Of a stretch of 64,000 nucleotides of DNA, positions 53,184 to 61,980 are shown one piece after another; the stretch's first letter is position 1; every line of letters starts with the position of its first letter. Origin of the DNA: Salinigranum salinum. GTDB taxonomy: Archaea > Halobacteriota > Halobacteria > Halobacteriales > Haloferacaceae. The notes under the pieces are model-generated. The model saw nothing but the letters and a program-made list of their open reading frames with translations, did not search any database and had not been told where the DNA came from. Location of the stretch: the NCBI RefSeq assembly GCF_009176545.1, contig NZ_VTOJ01000002.1, forward strand, positions 682,001-746,000, in the 5' to 3' direction. Position numbers and translations under genes: made by a program.

Positions 53184-54743
53184 GTGACCGAACTCCCGCC
53201 GAACGTGAGCGCCCCCGGCCGCGAACAGCTCCGAGAACTGGCCGACGACCTCCACCTCGATCTGAGCGACGAGGAGCTCGACGACTACCTCGAACTCGCA
53301 CGCGGGTCGATGGGGGTCTACGAGCGGCTCGACGAGCTCCAGCCGCCGAGCCGCGAGCGCCGACACGGGAGCCGCGATCCCGGCTACCGGCCCGGTCCCG
53401 ACGAGGACCCGCTGAACGCCCACCTCAGACTGTGCCGCGTCGAGGGTGCCGACGACGGCCCGCTGGCAGGGTACGACGTCGGCGTCAAGGACAACGTCGC
53501 CGTCGCGGGCGTCGAGATGACGTGCGCCTCGAAGGTGCTCGAGGGGTACGTGCCTTCGCACGACGCCATCGCCGTCGAGCGGGTGCTCGACGCGGGTGCG
53601 ACGATCACCTCGAAGAACAACCTCGACGAGATGGCAGTGTCTGGTAGCGGCGAGATGTCCGCCTTCGGTCCCGTGCGCAACCCACACGACCCGGACTACC
53701 TCGCCGGAGGGTCGTCGGGGGGAAGCGCCGTCGCCATCGTCACGGGCGACGTCGACGTCGCCCTCGGCACCGATCAGGCGGGCTCGCTGCGGCTGCCAGC
53801 CGCGATGTGCGGCTGCGTCGGCTTCAAGCCGACCCACGGGCTGGTGCCGTACACCGGTGCGGTCCAGCAGGGGCACTCGTGGGACCACGTCGGCCCCATG
53901 GCCGCGTCGGTCGAAGACGCCGCACGCGTGCTCGAAGTGATCGCGGGACCCGACCCGCTCGATCCTCGATGCGGGACCGCCGAACCGGACGCGTACACGG
54001 CCGCGGCGGACGGGGCGGCGGGAGCCGAGGATCTCACCGTCGGCGTGCTCGCCGAGGGGTTCGGCTCGGGCCACGAGGACCCCGGCGTCGAAGAGGCGTG
54101 CGAGGCCGCCCTCGACGACCTCGCCGACGCGGGGGCGACGCTGACCGAGGTCTCCGCGCCGCTCCACGAGGACGGCACCGTCGTCGGCCTCGGCGTCCAG
54201 GTGGAGGACGCCGCCGCGATGTGGCAGTCCGAGGGCGTCGGCCACTTCGTCGGCGGCGGGTACGACGAGTCGTTCCGCGCGGCGTTCGCGGCGGCCCGGC
54301 GGAGCCGCGCCGACGACTTCGCGCCGACGGTGAAGAACATCATGCTGACCGGGGCGTTCATGCGCGACCACCACCACGGTCGCTACCACGCGCGGGCGCA
54401 GAACCTCGTGCGCCGGCTCGCGGCCGACTACGCCGACGCGTTCGAGACGGTCGACGTGCTGGCGATGCCGACGACGCCGCTGACGGCGTTCGAGCTGGTC
54501 GAGGAGCTCTCGCGCGTCGAGATCGTCCGCCGGTCGCAGGGGAAGGCGGGGCGCACCCGGAACACGATGCCGTTCAACATGACGGGCCACCCCGCCATCT
54601 CCGTGCCCTGTGGTACCGCCGAGGGGCTGCCGGTCGGGCTGATGTTCGTCGCCCCACACCACGAGGAAACGCGGCTGGTTCGCGCGGGGACGGCGCTGGA
54701 GGCCGTCGCCGGCTACGAGGCCGCCGTGGAGGAGGTGGCCTGA
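53184..54743 (+). CDS. Amidase-signature hydrolase 2
   Basis: 519-aa amidase with Lys in GVKDNVAVAGVEMTCASKVL, cis-Ser in GGSSGGSAVAI and nucleophile in GTDQAGSLRLPA. Near-identical motifs and the same N-terminal helical region as amidase 1 at 40131 show recent common ancestry. GTG 53184 (MTELPPNVSAPGRE) aligns with the start of amidase 1; an in-frame GTG at 53175 overlaps the ureohydrolase stop and is an alternative. It overlaps amidase 3 by one base (TGATG). Confidence 0.9.
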   Translation: MTELPPNVSAPGREQLRELADDLHLDLSDEELDDYLELARGSMGVYERLDELQPPSRERRHGSRDPGYRPGPDEDPLNAHLRLCRVEGADDGPLAGYDVGVKDNVAVAGVEMTCASKVLEGYVPSHDAIAVERVLDAGATITSKNNLDEMAVSGSGEMSAFGPVRNPHDPDYLAGGSSGGSAVAIVTGDVDVALGTDQAGSLRLPAAMCGCVGFKPTHGLVPYTGAVQQGHSWDHVGPMAASVEDAARVLEVIAGPDPLDPRCGTAEPDAYTAAADGAAGAEDLTVGVLAEGFGSGHEDPGVEEACEAALDDLADAGATLTEVSAPLHEDGTVVGLGVQVEDAAAMWQSEGVGHFVGGGYDESFRAAFAAARRSRADDFAPTVKNIMLTGAFMRDHHHGRYHARAQNLVRRLAADYADAFETVDVLAMPTTPLTAFELVEELSRVEIVRRSQGKAGRTRNTMPFNMTGHPAISVPCGTAEGLPVGLMFVAPHHEETRLVRAGTALEAVAGYEAAVEEVA

Positions 54744-56248
54744 TGGCACCGCGCCCACCCACCGAGGACGACATCCGCGACCTGGGCGACCAGCTCCACC
54801 TCGACCTCTCGCCCGCGGAGGTGGCCGACTTCACCGAACTGGTGACCGACGGGCTCGCGTCGTACGAGACGGTGCGGGAACTCGGCCGGGTGAGCCGACC
54901 GACGACGACGCGCGAGCGCGGTCCGGGCCACCGCGTCCGCGAGGGCGATCCGCTGAACGCGTGGATCACGGCCTGTACGGTCCAGGGAGCCGACGACGGC
55001 CCGCTGGCTGGCTGGGACGTAGCGGTGAAGGACAACGTCGCGGTCGCGGGCGTCGAGATGACCTGCGGCTCGCAGGTCGTCGAGGGGTACGTCCCGAACC
55101 ACGACGCGACGGTCGTCGACCGGCTCTTAGACGCCGGGGCGACCGTGATCGGCAAGACGAACATGGACGACATGGCCTTCACCGGCAACGGCCACTCCTC
55201 GGCGTTCGGGCCGACGCTCAATCCGCACGACCCGGCGTACCTGTCCGGCGGGTCCTCCGGAGGGAGTGCCATCGCGGTCGCCACGGGTGAGGCCGACGTC
55301 GCGGTCGGAGCGGACCAGGGTGGGTCGATCCGCGTGCCGGCCGCGTGGTGCGGCGTCGTCGGGCACAAGCCGACCCACGGGCTGGTGCCGTACACGGGCA
55401 TCGTCGGCATCGAGAACACCATCGACCACGTCGGTCCACTGGCTCCGGACGTCGAGACGGCCGCGAAGACTCTCGGCGTGATGGCCGGGAAAGACCCCGA
55501 CGACCCCCGACAGCCGGAGACGGTGCCGGTGGCCGACTACGCGGACGAGCTCACGGGCGACCCCACCGACCTCGCCGTCGCCGTGCTGGAGGAGGGATTC
55601 ACGCGGCCCGAGGCCGACGACGACGTGAACGACGCCGTGCGCGGGACGCTCGACGCGCTGGCGGACGCGGGGGCGACCGTCGACGAGGTGGCGTTCCCGT
55701 GGCACGACGACGCGGTCGACGTCTACTCCGTGGCGCTCGCGGAGGCGACGTACGCCGCGATGACCGGCGAGGGGCTCGGCCACAACTGGAAGGGGTGGTA
55801 CAACACCCAGTGGGCCGACGCGTTCGGGAAGTTCCGGCGCGAACAGGGCGGCGACCTCCCGCCGAGCGTCAAGTACACGCTCCTCCTGGGGGCGTACACG
55901 AGCGAGGCGTACCACTCGACGTACTACGCGGAGGCGATGAACCTCCGGACGGAGCTCACGGCGGCGTACGACGACCTCCTCGCGGAGTACGACCTGCTCG
56001 CGATGCCGACGACGCCGCAGCTCCCCCACGAGTGGGTGCCGGATCAGGACCGGTTCGCGTTCCTCGACGACGCCTGGGGGAGCCTCGCCAACTGCTCACC
56101 GTTCAACGCGACGGGGCACCCCGCGCTGTCGGTGCCCGCCGGCACGGTCGACGGACTGCCCGTCGGCGTCATGTTCGTCGGTGCGGCGTTCGACGACGCG
56201 ACGGTGCTCGACGCGGGGCGGGCCGTCGAGACGCTGACGGACGACTGA
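54743..56248 (+). CDS. Amidase-signature hydrolase 3
   Basis: 501-aa third amidase: Lys in AVKDNVAVAGVEMTCGSQVV, cis-Ser in GGSSGGSAIAV, nucleophile in GADQGGSIRVPAAW. It differs from the other two in the loop before the nucleophile (ADQGG for TDQAG) and in the C-terminal lid, suggesting a different amide. One-base overlap with amidase 2 implies coupled translation, perhaps a hetero-oligomer or sequential hydrolysis. Confidence 0.9.
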   Translation: MAPRPPTEDDIRDLGDQLHLDLSPAEVADFTELVTDGLASYETVRELGRVSRPTTTRERGPGHRVREGDPLNAWITACTVQGADDGPLAGWDVAVKDNVAVAGVEMTCGSQVVEGYVPNHDATVVDRLLDAGATVIGKTNMDDMAFTGNGHSSAFGPTLNPHDPAYLSGGSSGGSAIAVATGEADVAVGADQGGSIRVPAAWCGVVGHKPTHGLVPYTGIVGIENTIDHVGPLAPDVETAAKTLGVMAGKDPDDPRQPETVPVADYADELTGDPTDLAVAVLEEGFTRPEADDDVNDAVRGTLDALADAGATVDEVAFPWHDDAVDVYSVALAEATYAAMTGEGLGHNWKGWYNTQWADAFGKFRREQGGDLPPSVKYTLLLGAYTSEAYHSTYYAEAMNLRTELTAAYDDLLAEYDLLAMPTTPQLPHEWVPDQDRFAFLDDAWGSLANCSPFNATGHPALSVPAGTVDGLPVGVMFVGAAFDDATVLDAGRAVETLTDD

Positions 56249-56326
56249 GCCATCGAACGACGGAGAGGTTCGTACACGGACTCACCGACAGACCGACCCT
56301 CGACCCGCTCGGTCGGCACGGACGGC

Positions 56327-56410
56327 CGCTCTCGACACGGGTCCGGCGACCGCTCTCGACACGGGTCCGGCGACTGCTCCCGACACGGGTCTGGCGACTG
56401 TTCCCGACAC
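56327..56410 (+). repeat. Tandem 24-base repeat, three and a half units
   Basis: Units of the form CGCTCTCGACACGGGTCCGG plus CGAC lie at 56327-56350 and 56351-56374 (identical) and 56375-56398 (three changes), followed by a half unit. No gene covers it; it sits 30 bases before the HIT gene promoter. Confidence 0.7.
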
Positions 56411-56440
56411 GAACCGAACTGCCATGTCACCGACCACCAC

Positions 56441-56448
56441 ACTTATCG
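56441..56448 (+). promoter_or_regulatory. TATA box of the HIT gene
   Basis: ACTTATCG centred 28 bases before ATG 56472. Confidence 0.5.
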
Positions 56449-56471
56449 AGTCGGAGCGTCTCCACCCTCGC

Positions 56472-57020
56472 ATGGAGCCGTTGTTCGCACCCTGGCGGAT
56501 GGCCTGGGTGTCGCAGACGGACGAACAGCCGACGGTGAACGACTGCGTGTTCTGCGAGGTCCCGGCGGCACGGGAGGACCGGGAGAACCGCGTTCTGCTC
56601 CGGGGCGAGCGGGCCTACGTCCTCCTCAACCGCTCGCCGTACATGACGGGGCACGTGATGATCCTCCCGTACGAACACACGGAGGAGTACCAGTCGCTCC
56701 CCGACGAGACGGTCCGCGAGGTGAGCCACCTCCAGCAGCGGTCGCTCCGGGCGCTCGAGGCGGCGCTGTCGCCAGACGGCTTCAACGTCGGAATGAACCT
56801 CGGGACGGCCGGCGGGGCCTCCGTCGCCGACCACCTCCACGTCCACGTCGTGCCGCGGTGGGACGACGACGTGAGCTTCATGCAGATGACGGGGGAGACG
56901 AGCGTCATCGTGGAGGCGCTCGACGAGACGTACGAGCGGCTCCGGACGGCGTTCGCGGACCTCGACGGTGTCAGGGAACGGACGCCGGAGGCGGCGCTCG
57001 AAGTCGACGCGAGCGCCTGA
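56472..57020 (+). CDS. HIT-family nucleotide hydrolase/phosphorylase
   Basis: 182-aa histidine-triad protein acting on nucleotide-linked substrates (Ap4A phosphorylase-like or FHIT-like). The triad is HLHVHVVPRW near 119-128; upstream CVFCEVPAA and MTGHVMILPYEHTEEYQSL are typical of the branch. ATG 56472 gives a leaderless start; the frame is open 48 bases further but without signal. Likely housekeeping, not part of the catabolic cluster. Confidence 0.88.
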   Translation: MEPLFAPWRMAWVSQTDEQPTVNDCVFCEVPAAREDRENRVLLRGERAYVLLNRSPYMTGHVMILPYEHTEEYQSLPDETVREVSHLQQRSLRALEAALSPDGFNVGMNLGTAGGASVADHLHVHVVPRWDDDVSFMQMTGETSVIVEALDETYERLRTAFADLDGVRERTPEAALEVDASA

Positions 57021-57103
57021 CCACACCCGGAGTGGACGAAGAGCAGGGGCCGAGTCCTCGCCAGCGCCGAACCCGACCGCACCCCGTCGTACCGTCCTGT
57101 CCG

Positions 57104-57808
57104 TTACTCCAGCACCTCGAGTCGGACCTCGCTCCCGTCGGTGAGTTCCAGCGAGGTTCGGAGCTTCGTCGGGGCGATGACCTCCAGCAGGTCCGGGTCG
57201 TGGTGGGTCCGGTCCGGGACGAGGACGTGCGCGGGACCCTCCGTCAGGCCGTCCGCCTCGACGACGACCGGGTAACACGTCGCCGACCCGTACGTCCGTT
57301 CGTCGTCCGACCAGGCGTCGATGGCGACGGCGGTGGCCGTCGCGAGTCGATCACGCTCGCGGGCACTCCGTTCGTCGAGTCTGACGTTGAGCGTCCCGGG
57401 GTACGGTACGTATCCGAGCCGTTCCTCGAACTGCTCGACGTAGCCGGGGAGCGAGATGTAGTGCTGGCCCTCACCCATCCCGTCTTCCACCACGCCCTCG
57501 AACGCGAGACCGGACCGCTCGCCGAAGAGTCGCCGGTACTGGTCGTACTCGCGTGCGAGGAGGCGACGACCGCTGGCGGTGACGTGGACGTGCTGGTCCG
57601 TCCCGCCGGCGGCGCGAGCAACGTAGTCGCGGTCGGCGAGGTCACGGAGGTGGGCGCGGGCGGTCGCCGTCGAGAGGTCGAGTCTGTCGCCCAGTTCAGT
57701 GGCCGACACGGCGGTGTGGCCGTCGAACCCGGCGACGAGTGCGAGCTGTTTCAGCGTCGCGAGGCGTTCGGCGTCGATATCTGTCGAGTGTGTGGTTGTC
57801 ACGGTCAT
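57104..57808 (-). CDS. ribK: CTP-dependent archaeal riboflavin kinase with N-terminal HTH
   Basis: 234-aa enzyme making FMN from riboflavin with CTP. Residues 15-80 form a winged helix (TELGDRLDLSTATARAHLRD), and residues 95-234 form the RibK domain with ISLPGYVEQFEERLGYVPYP and PGTLNVRLDE, the conserved substrate loops. HTH-RibK fusions act as kinase and sometimes as flavin-responsive regulators. ATG 57808 is preferred, though a TATA box at 57893 predicts a transcript start 60 bases earlier and in-frame GTG codons exist. FMN supply would benefit the local flavoenzymes. Confidence 0.87.
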   Translation of the reverse strand: MTVTTTHSTDIDAERLATLKQLALVAGFDGHTAVSATELGDRLDLSTATARAHLRDLADRDYVARAAGGTDQHVHVTASGRRLLAREYDQYRRLFGERSGLAFEGVVEDGMGEGQHYISLPGYVEQFEERLGYVPYPGTLNVRLDERSARERDRLATATAVAIDAWSDDERTYGSATCYPVVVEADGLTEGPAHVLVPDRTHHDPDLLEVIAPTKLRTSLELTDGSEVRLEVLE

Positions 57809-57892
57809 CTGTCTGATGGGGCGGGCTGTCGCCACGCTACTCACACGGGTCGCTCGCTTTCGGTGGTCGCTTCGATAGTCGTCGACCGAACA

Positions 57893-57900
57893 CATAAATC
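57893..57900 (-). promoter_or_regulatory. TATA box of ribK
   Basis: GATTTATG on the minus strand, predicting transcription near 57869 and a leader of about 60 bases. Confidence 0.45.
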
Positions 57901-57970
57901 TACCCCGAGCGAGACGGACGGGCGGTGCGTCTCGGAACGGACCTCGCGTGAGAAGTGGACGAACGGCGAG

Positions 57971-58747
57971 TCACCCGTCCGATTCAGACAGGAGTTTGAG
58001 TTCGATCTCGTTGGTCGCGGCGAGGATCTGGTCCGGGATCTCCGAGCGGTAGCGCTCGCCACGGAGCCGTTTCGCGGGAGCGGTGACGCTGATCGCGCCG
58101 ACGACCGCGCCGGCGTGGTGGACCGGTGCACCCACGGATCGGAGGCCGCGCGTGGTCTCCTCGTCGTTGTACGCGACCCCCTCGTCGCGGACGCGGTCGA
58201 GCTCGGCGAACAGCTCGTCGAGGTCGGTGATCGTCCGTTCCGTCTGTGCCGGGAGCCCGTGGCGGTCGACGATCTCCCGGACACGTTCCTCGGGGAGGTG
58301 GGCCAGAATCGCCTTGCCCGCCGCGAGGTGGTGCATGTGGCTCCGCTCGCCGAGCCAGGTTCCGACGGTGAGTGCGCGGTCGCCGGCAGCCTTGTTCAGA
58401 TCGACCACCCGTCCGTGTTCCTCGACGGTGAACCACGCCATCTCCGTGGTCTCCTCGGCCAGCCAGTCGAGCGTCGGCTGGACGAGCCGCGACGCCGGAC
58501 TCCGGTTCTTCGCGTACATCCCGTGTCCGAGAAAGCGGAGTCCGAGGTCGTAGACGCCGTCGTGTTCGACCAGATACTCCCGGGCCTCGAGCGTAGCCAG
58601 GTAGTCGTGTGCCGTGCTCGTCGCCAGTGACAGTTCGTCGGCCAGCTCCGCCGTCGTCGCACCCTCGAGCCGCCGGACCGTTTCGATTACTTCGAAAGTC
58701 CTGTCGGCCGTCTTTACCCGCCGTTTCGGCCCGTCTACGGTCGGCAT
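57971..58747 (-). CDS. IclR-family transcriptional regulator
   Basis: 258-aa regulator. The winged helix at about 10-70 (RTFEVIETVRRLEGATTAEL, then LATSTAHDYLATLE) is followed by the IclR effector domain with GERSHMHHLAAGKAILAHLP near 133-152 and GLRSVGAPV near 205. IclR proteins commonly control nearby aromatic, purine or amide catabolism in response to a pathway compound. It is the only dedicated regulator at this end of the catabolic island and a candidate to bind the repeats at 41791 or 49024. The ATG fits a leaderless start. Confidence 0.9.
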   Translation of the reverse strand: MPTVDGPKRRVKTADRTFEVIETVRRLEGATTAELADELSLATSTAHDYLATLEAREYLVEHDGVYDLGLRFLGHGMYAKNRSPASRLVQPTLDWLAEETTEMAWFTVEEHGRVVDLNKAAGDRALTVGTWLGERSHMHHLAAGKAILAHLPEERVREIVDRHGLPAQTERTITDLDELFAELDRVRDEGVAYNDEETTRGLRSVGAPVHHAGAVVGAISVTAPAKRLRGERYRSEIPDQILAATNEIELKLLSESDG

Positions 58748-58770
58748 GTTCGCAGATTTTCGTACTCCTA

Positions 58771-58778
58771 CTTAACAG
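58771..58778 (-). promoter_or_regulatory. TATA box of the IclR gene
   Basis: CTGTTAAG on the minus strand, centred 27 bases before ATG 58747. Confidence 0.5.
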
Positions 58779-59752
58779 TTGTTCTCGTTCGGCCCTGACA
58801 ACGGTGTTTGTTTCACGCTCGTGGTTCGGAATGATAGAATCGATCGATCGTGATGACCGCAGCGCCGACGACCGGGGGCGAAGACACCCGGATCACGAGG
58901 TCGGCTTCGATCAGACGGGGACCACCCCAGCCGATCGACCCGTGTCGAGAACCCCTCGTTCCGCCCCACAGCCACCGCGTCCGGGGGATTGCCGGGCGGT
59001 TCGGCATGGCTTCGAAATCCACGTCGAATGGGAACGATGCACACGGTCGATTCGGAGAACTCGAAATCCGTCGTGCCTCCGCACTCGACCCGTCGGAGGA
59101 CGAGAAGGCATTACAGGTGTACAGCTGTAACACGGTGTCCGGACGAGCAGTCCGAACCCGGACACGTCGACTGCCGCGAAGACGGGCAACCGTCGTCGTA
59201 TAAATAGTATCACTTGGACGTTTTCTCAGCGAGGACGGCCGCGATCGGACGGACTCGTCGACGACGAATTCGACGACGGAGCGACGCTCGTCCCTGACTC
59301 GTTCGGCGTGATCCGGACGGATCAGTGGGACGAAACCGGACGTCGGCCAGGTGTCGTCGTCGGCCGTTCTATCGGGAGAAGGTCACGCTAACCCGACGCG
59401 AGGAGAGAGACGGCTCGAGGCTCAGAATAGACGGTCCAACGCGTTCTCGACGTCTCGAGCCTGGGTACTGGATCGGTTTCGTACACGCTCACCGGAGAGG
59501 TCGATCGGGCACGGACCCGCTCGACGACCGCCGTCGGTCGCCGGACGTCGACGCCCAGAAACGGTGAGACGGTCGACGAGCGAGTACAGGTGCGGTCCGC
59601 CGACCTGAAGGGCTCGACTCGGGTGAGCTGACCGTCAAATTTATCCAGATACATATAATCAATTCGTCACAGGAACTGGTCTGTCACGAACCGCGTAGTC
59701 GTACGCGTTCGCGTCCGTCTTCTCGCTCGGCGAGACAGTCCGGACGGGCCAC
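58779..59752. other. One-kilobase gap with no convincing gene
   Basis: Composition is mixed and no frame shows haloarchaeal codon bias throughout. A strong TATA-like GTATAAATAG lies at 59198-59207. Downstream of it an open stretch ending at TAA 59389 reads DDEFDDGATLVPDSFGVIRT and WDETGRRPGVVVG without a clear start, which may be a decayed gene. Another stretch near 59060-59150 reads ELEIRRASALDPSEDEKALQ. These look like remains of protein-coding DNA. Confidence 0.35.
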
Positions 59753-59760
59753 GAATAAGG
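59753..59760 (+). promoter_or_regulatory. TATA box of the membrane-protein gene at 59793
   Basis: GAATAAGG, about 36 bases before the ATG; predicts a leader of about 10 bases. Confidence 0.4.
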
Positions 59761-59792
59761 TAATGCAGTGACACGACGTCGTTCCGGACGAG

Positions 59793-60929
59793 ATGAGCAC
59801 GGTCGATCGAACACCGACGACGGGAGAGGCGGGGACACCGGTTCCCGAACCGAACACCGACACGAACGTCGAGGTGCCGGTCGTCCATCCGGCGCGCGCC
59901 TACGTCGGGAAACAGTTCACGAATCGAGTCGCGTACGCCAGGCTCCGTGCCGAACTCGCCACGGCTCGGCCGGAGTTCGAACTGGTCGCCGAACGGTCCG
60001 GCTCTGTCGCCGAGTCCTGGGCTCGCCACGGCCGCACCCTGCTGGACGCGGCAGAGGCGAAGCTACGGATGGGCGCGATCGGGGAGGCCTGGCGACACCT
60101 CCACACGGCGAGACGGCTCGAACTGTACGGGCTGGAAAAGCTCGACGACGCACGCGGCGCGGACGGTGACAGGAGACGTCGGTCCGAACTCCAACTCCGT
60201 GCCGCCGTGGTCCGCGAGGAGGCGCTCGACGCACTCGGTGGGTGGCGGCGGCGGGCCGTCGTCGACCTCCTCTGCGACGGGGACGAGAAGCTCAGGCCCG
60301 ATCTCGGTGCCGCGGAGATCGAAGCGGCGATGGCGATCCTCCACGAGCAGTACGAGAACGTCCACATGGCCCGGACCGAACGACAGCACCAGTTCAATCA
60401 GCTCGTCCTGATGGGCGCGTTCTCCGGGCTGGTGTTGCTCGTCCTCACGTTCCTCGACTGGTGGTGGGATCCCGTCCCTACGACTCGGCTCACCGGGCGG
60501 CTGGCAGCGTTTCTCGTGACGCCGTTCGGGGCGGGCGACGTCGACACCACCGCTCCGGGACTCGCGATCTACATGACCGTCGCCGGGGTGATGGGCGCGT
60601 CGCTGTTCGGCATCCGATCGCTCCGGAACCGCTCGCTCTCGACGAAGGTCCCACAGCAGGTCAACCTCATCACCGTCACCAGCGCCCGCGGCGTGATCGG
60701 GGCGGTGTCGGCGCTGTTGTTCTACTTCGTCCTCCAGACGTCGCTGCTGGACGGCGGCGTGGTACTGGCCGAAGGCGCGATCACCGCGCCGATGATGGTC
60801 GTCGTGGGGTTCGCCGCCGGCTACACCGAACGACTGGCTCCGAGCGTGGTCGCGAAGATCTCGTCGATCACCGAGGCCGGCGGTGCGGCCGACCCGGACG
60901 CCCGCCCGAACGAGAAGCGGGGTGTCTGA
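59793..60929 (+). CDS. Helical protein with four C-terminal membrane spans, unknown
   Basis: 378 aa. Residues 35-200 are charged and helical, with coiled-coil character (AEAKLRMGAIGEAWRHLHTA; AILHEQYENVHMARTERQHQ). Four hydrophobic spans follow: about 208-228 (GAFSGLVLLVLTFLDWWW), 255-275, 297-318 (GVIGAVSALLFYFVLQT) and 326-348. I recognise no family. It lies just upstream of the contractile injection genes on the same strand, separated by 290 bases holding a 21-base repeat. A membrane platform or regulator for the injection apparatus is a guess based on position alone. Confidence 0.65.
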   Translation: MSTVDRTPTTGEAGTPVPEPNTDTNVEVPVVHPARAYVGKQFTNRVAYARLRAELATARPEFELVAERSGSVAESWARHGRTLLDAAEAKLRMGAIGEAWRHLHTARRLELYGLEKLDDARGADGDRRRRSELQLRAAVVREEALDALGGWRRRAVVDLLCDGDEKLRPDLGAAEIEAAMAILHEQYENVHMARTERQHQFNQLVLMGAFSGLVLLVLTFLDWWWDPVPTTRLTGRLAAFLVTPFGAGDVDTTAPGLAIYMTVAGVMGASLFGIRSLRNRSLSTKVPQQVNLITVTSARGVIGAVSALLFYFVLQTSLLDGGVVLAEGAITAPMMVVVGFAAGYTERLAPSVVAKISSITEAGGAADPDARPNEKRGV

Positions 60930-60977
60930 ACGAGGACGAACGTCGCGGACGAGATCACCGAACGTCTACCAGCGGCG

Positions 60978-61019
60978 TTCGAGCGTGCGCCGGCGACATT
61001 CGAGCGTGCGTCGGCGACA
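60978..61019 (+). repeat. Two tandem 21-base repeats
   Basis: TTCGAGCGTGCGCCGGCGAC plus A at 60978-60998 is repeated with one change (T for C) at 60999-61019. In the untranslated gap before the injection genes; no gene found in 60930-61219. Confidence 0.6.
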
Positions 61020-61191
61020 GCCGACAGTGGCGGACGCCGGTAACAACCGACAGGGGCGGGCGCGACGCCGAACGCGAACGACGGACCGGCGACCGCAACG
61101 AGCGCGGCCGGCGACCGCCACGACGCCGAGCGATCGGTCCGAACCGTCCTCGTCGAACACGTGTTGGCTGAGATAGACTTTTGCCGTCGGG

Positions 61192-61199
61192 GAGTAAAC
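61192..61199 (+). promoter_or_regulatory. Weak TATA box before the injection locus
   Basis: GAGTAAAC centred about 25-27 bases before ATG 61220, inside a short inverted repeat GGGAGT-AA-ACTCCC. Weak but well placed. Confidence 0.35.
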
Positions 61200-61219
61200 T
61201 CCCGGTGAAGGAGAACGCG

Positions 61220-61351
61220 ATGCGAAGTGTGACGAGAGACAGGACCGGCGACCCGTCGACCGAACGACGGTGGCCGGGCGAGGAGTGGTGGACCGCCGAG
61301 CACCGCGACGACGGGCGCGCGGTCGGTGCGTCGTCCCGTGGAGCGGCGTGA
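61220..61351 (+). other. Candidate 43-codon leader frame before the Pvc16-like gene
   Basis: Reads MRSVTRDRTGDPSTERRWPG with a Trp-rich middle (EEWWTAEH) and stops three bases before ATG 61355. Could be a small gene or a leader frame; nothing recognisable in it. Confidence 0.35.
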
Positions 61352-61354
61352 CCG

Positions 61355-61975
61355 ATGTCGGGTCACTCGGCGATCGCGGACGTGGGCGAGACGATCGTGG
61401 AGATGCTCCGCGACCGGCTGGAAGCGCTCGACTCCCCCGTCGTCGCCCGCGACGAGGTCGCGCTAGCCTCGCCGGCCGACATCGGTGAGGGAGCGGGCAC
61501 CACCCCGCGGCTCACGCTCTACCTCTACCGCGTGCAGGAGAACGAACACCTGAAGAACGCGGAGCGGCAGGCGATCACACCCGACACCCGACGGGACCCA
61601 CCGCTCGCGCTCGACCTCTACTACCTGCTCACCGCCCACCCGTCGGGGACCGGCAGCGGGAACGGAGGCGTCGATCGGTCGGCGGAACAACACATCGTGC
61701 TCGGGCGTGCCATGCAGGTGATGCACGACAACGCCGTGCTCGACGGCTCCGCGTTGCGCGGGACGCTGGCCGAAGAGGTCAGGATCTCGCTGTACCCCGA
61801 GGTGACGAACGACGTCGTCGGGATCTGGAGCACGTTCGCGGACCGACCGTACCGTCCGTCGGTGGCCTACCTCGTCAGCCCGGTCCTCATCGAGTCGACC
61901 GCGACGGCGTCGACCCAGCGCGTCGTGGAGACGCGGACGGACTACTACACGGCGGGAACCGACGGACAGGAGTGA
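61355..61975 (+). CDS. DUF4255/Pvc16-family protein of a contractile injection system
   Basis: 206-aa protein. SAIADVGETIVEMLRDRLEA at the N-terminus and the central LTLYLYRVQENEHLKNAERQ plus PPLALDLYYLLTAHP are characteristic of DUF4255 (Pvc16/Afp16-like), the terminator or cap component that sets the end of the tail tube in extracellular contractile injection systems. The C-terminal third has RISLYPEVTNDVVGIWSTF and RPSVAYLVSPVLIES, also typical. The sheath gene follows within 1 kb, confirming the locus. Confidence 0.88.
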   Translation: MSGHSAIADVGETIVEMLRDRLEALDSPVVARDEVALASPADIGEGAGTTPRLTLYLYRVQENEHLKNAERQAITPDTRRDPPLALDLYYLLTAHPSGTGSGNGGVDRSAEQHIVLGRAMQVMHDNAVLDGSALRGTLAEEVRISLYPEVTNDVVGIWSTFADRPYRPSVAYLVSPVLIESTATASTQRVVETRTDYYTAGTDGQE

Positions 61976-61980
61976 ACACG

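Noticed and set aside
56327..56410. Repeat considered as a CRISPR array
   Set aside because: Units are contiguous with no unique spacers and no cas genes are present.
58813..59133. 106-codon minus-strand frame in the gap after the IclR gene
   Set aside because: No codon bias, no recognisable motif and no promoter at the right distance.
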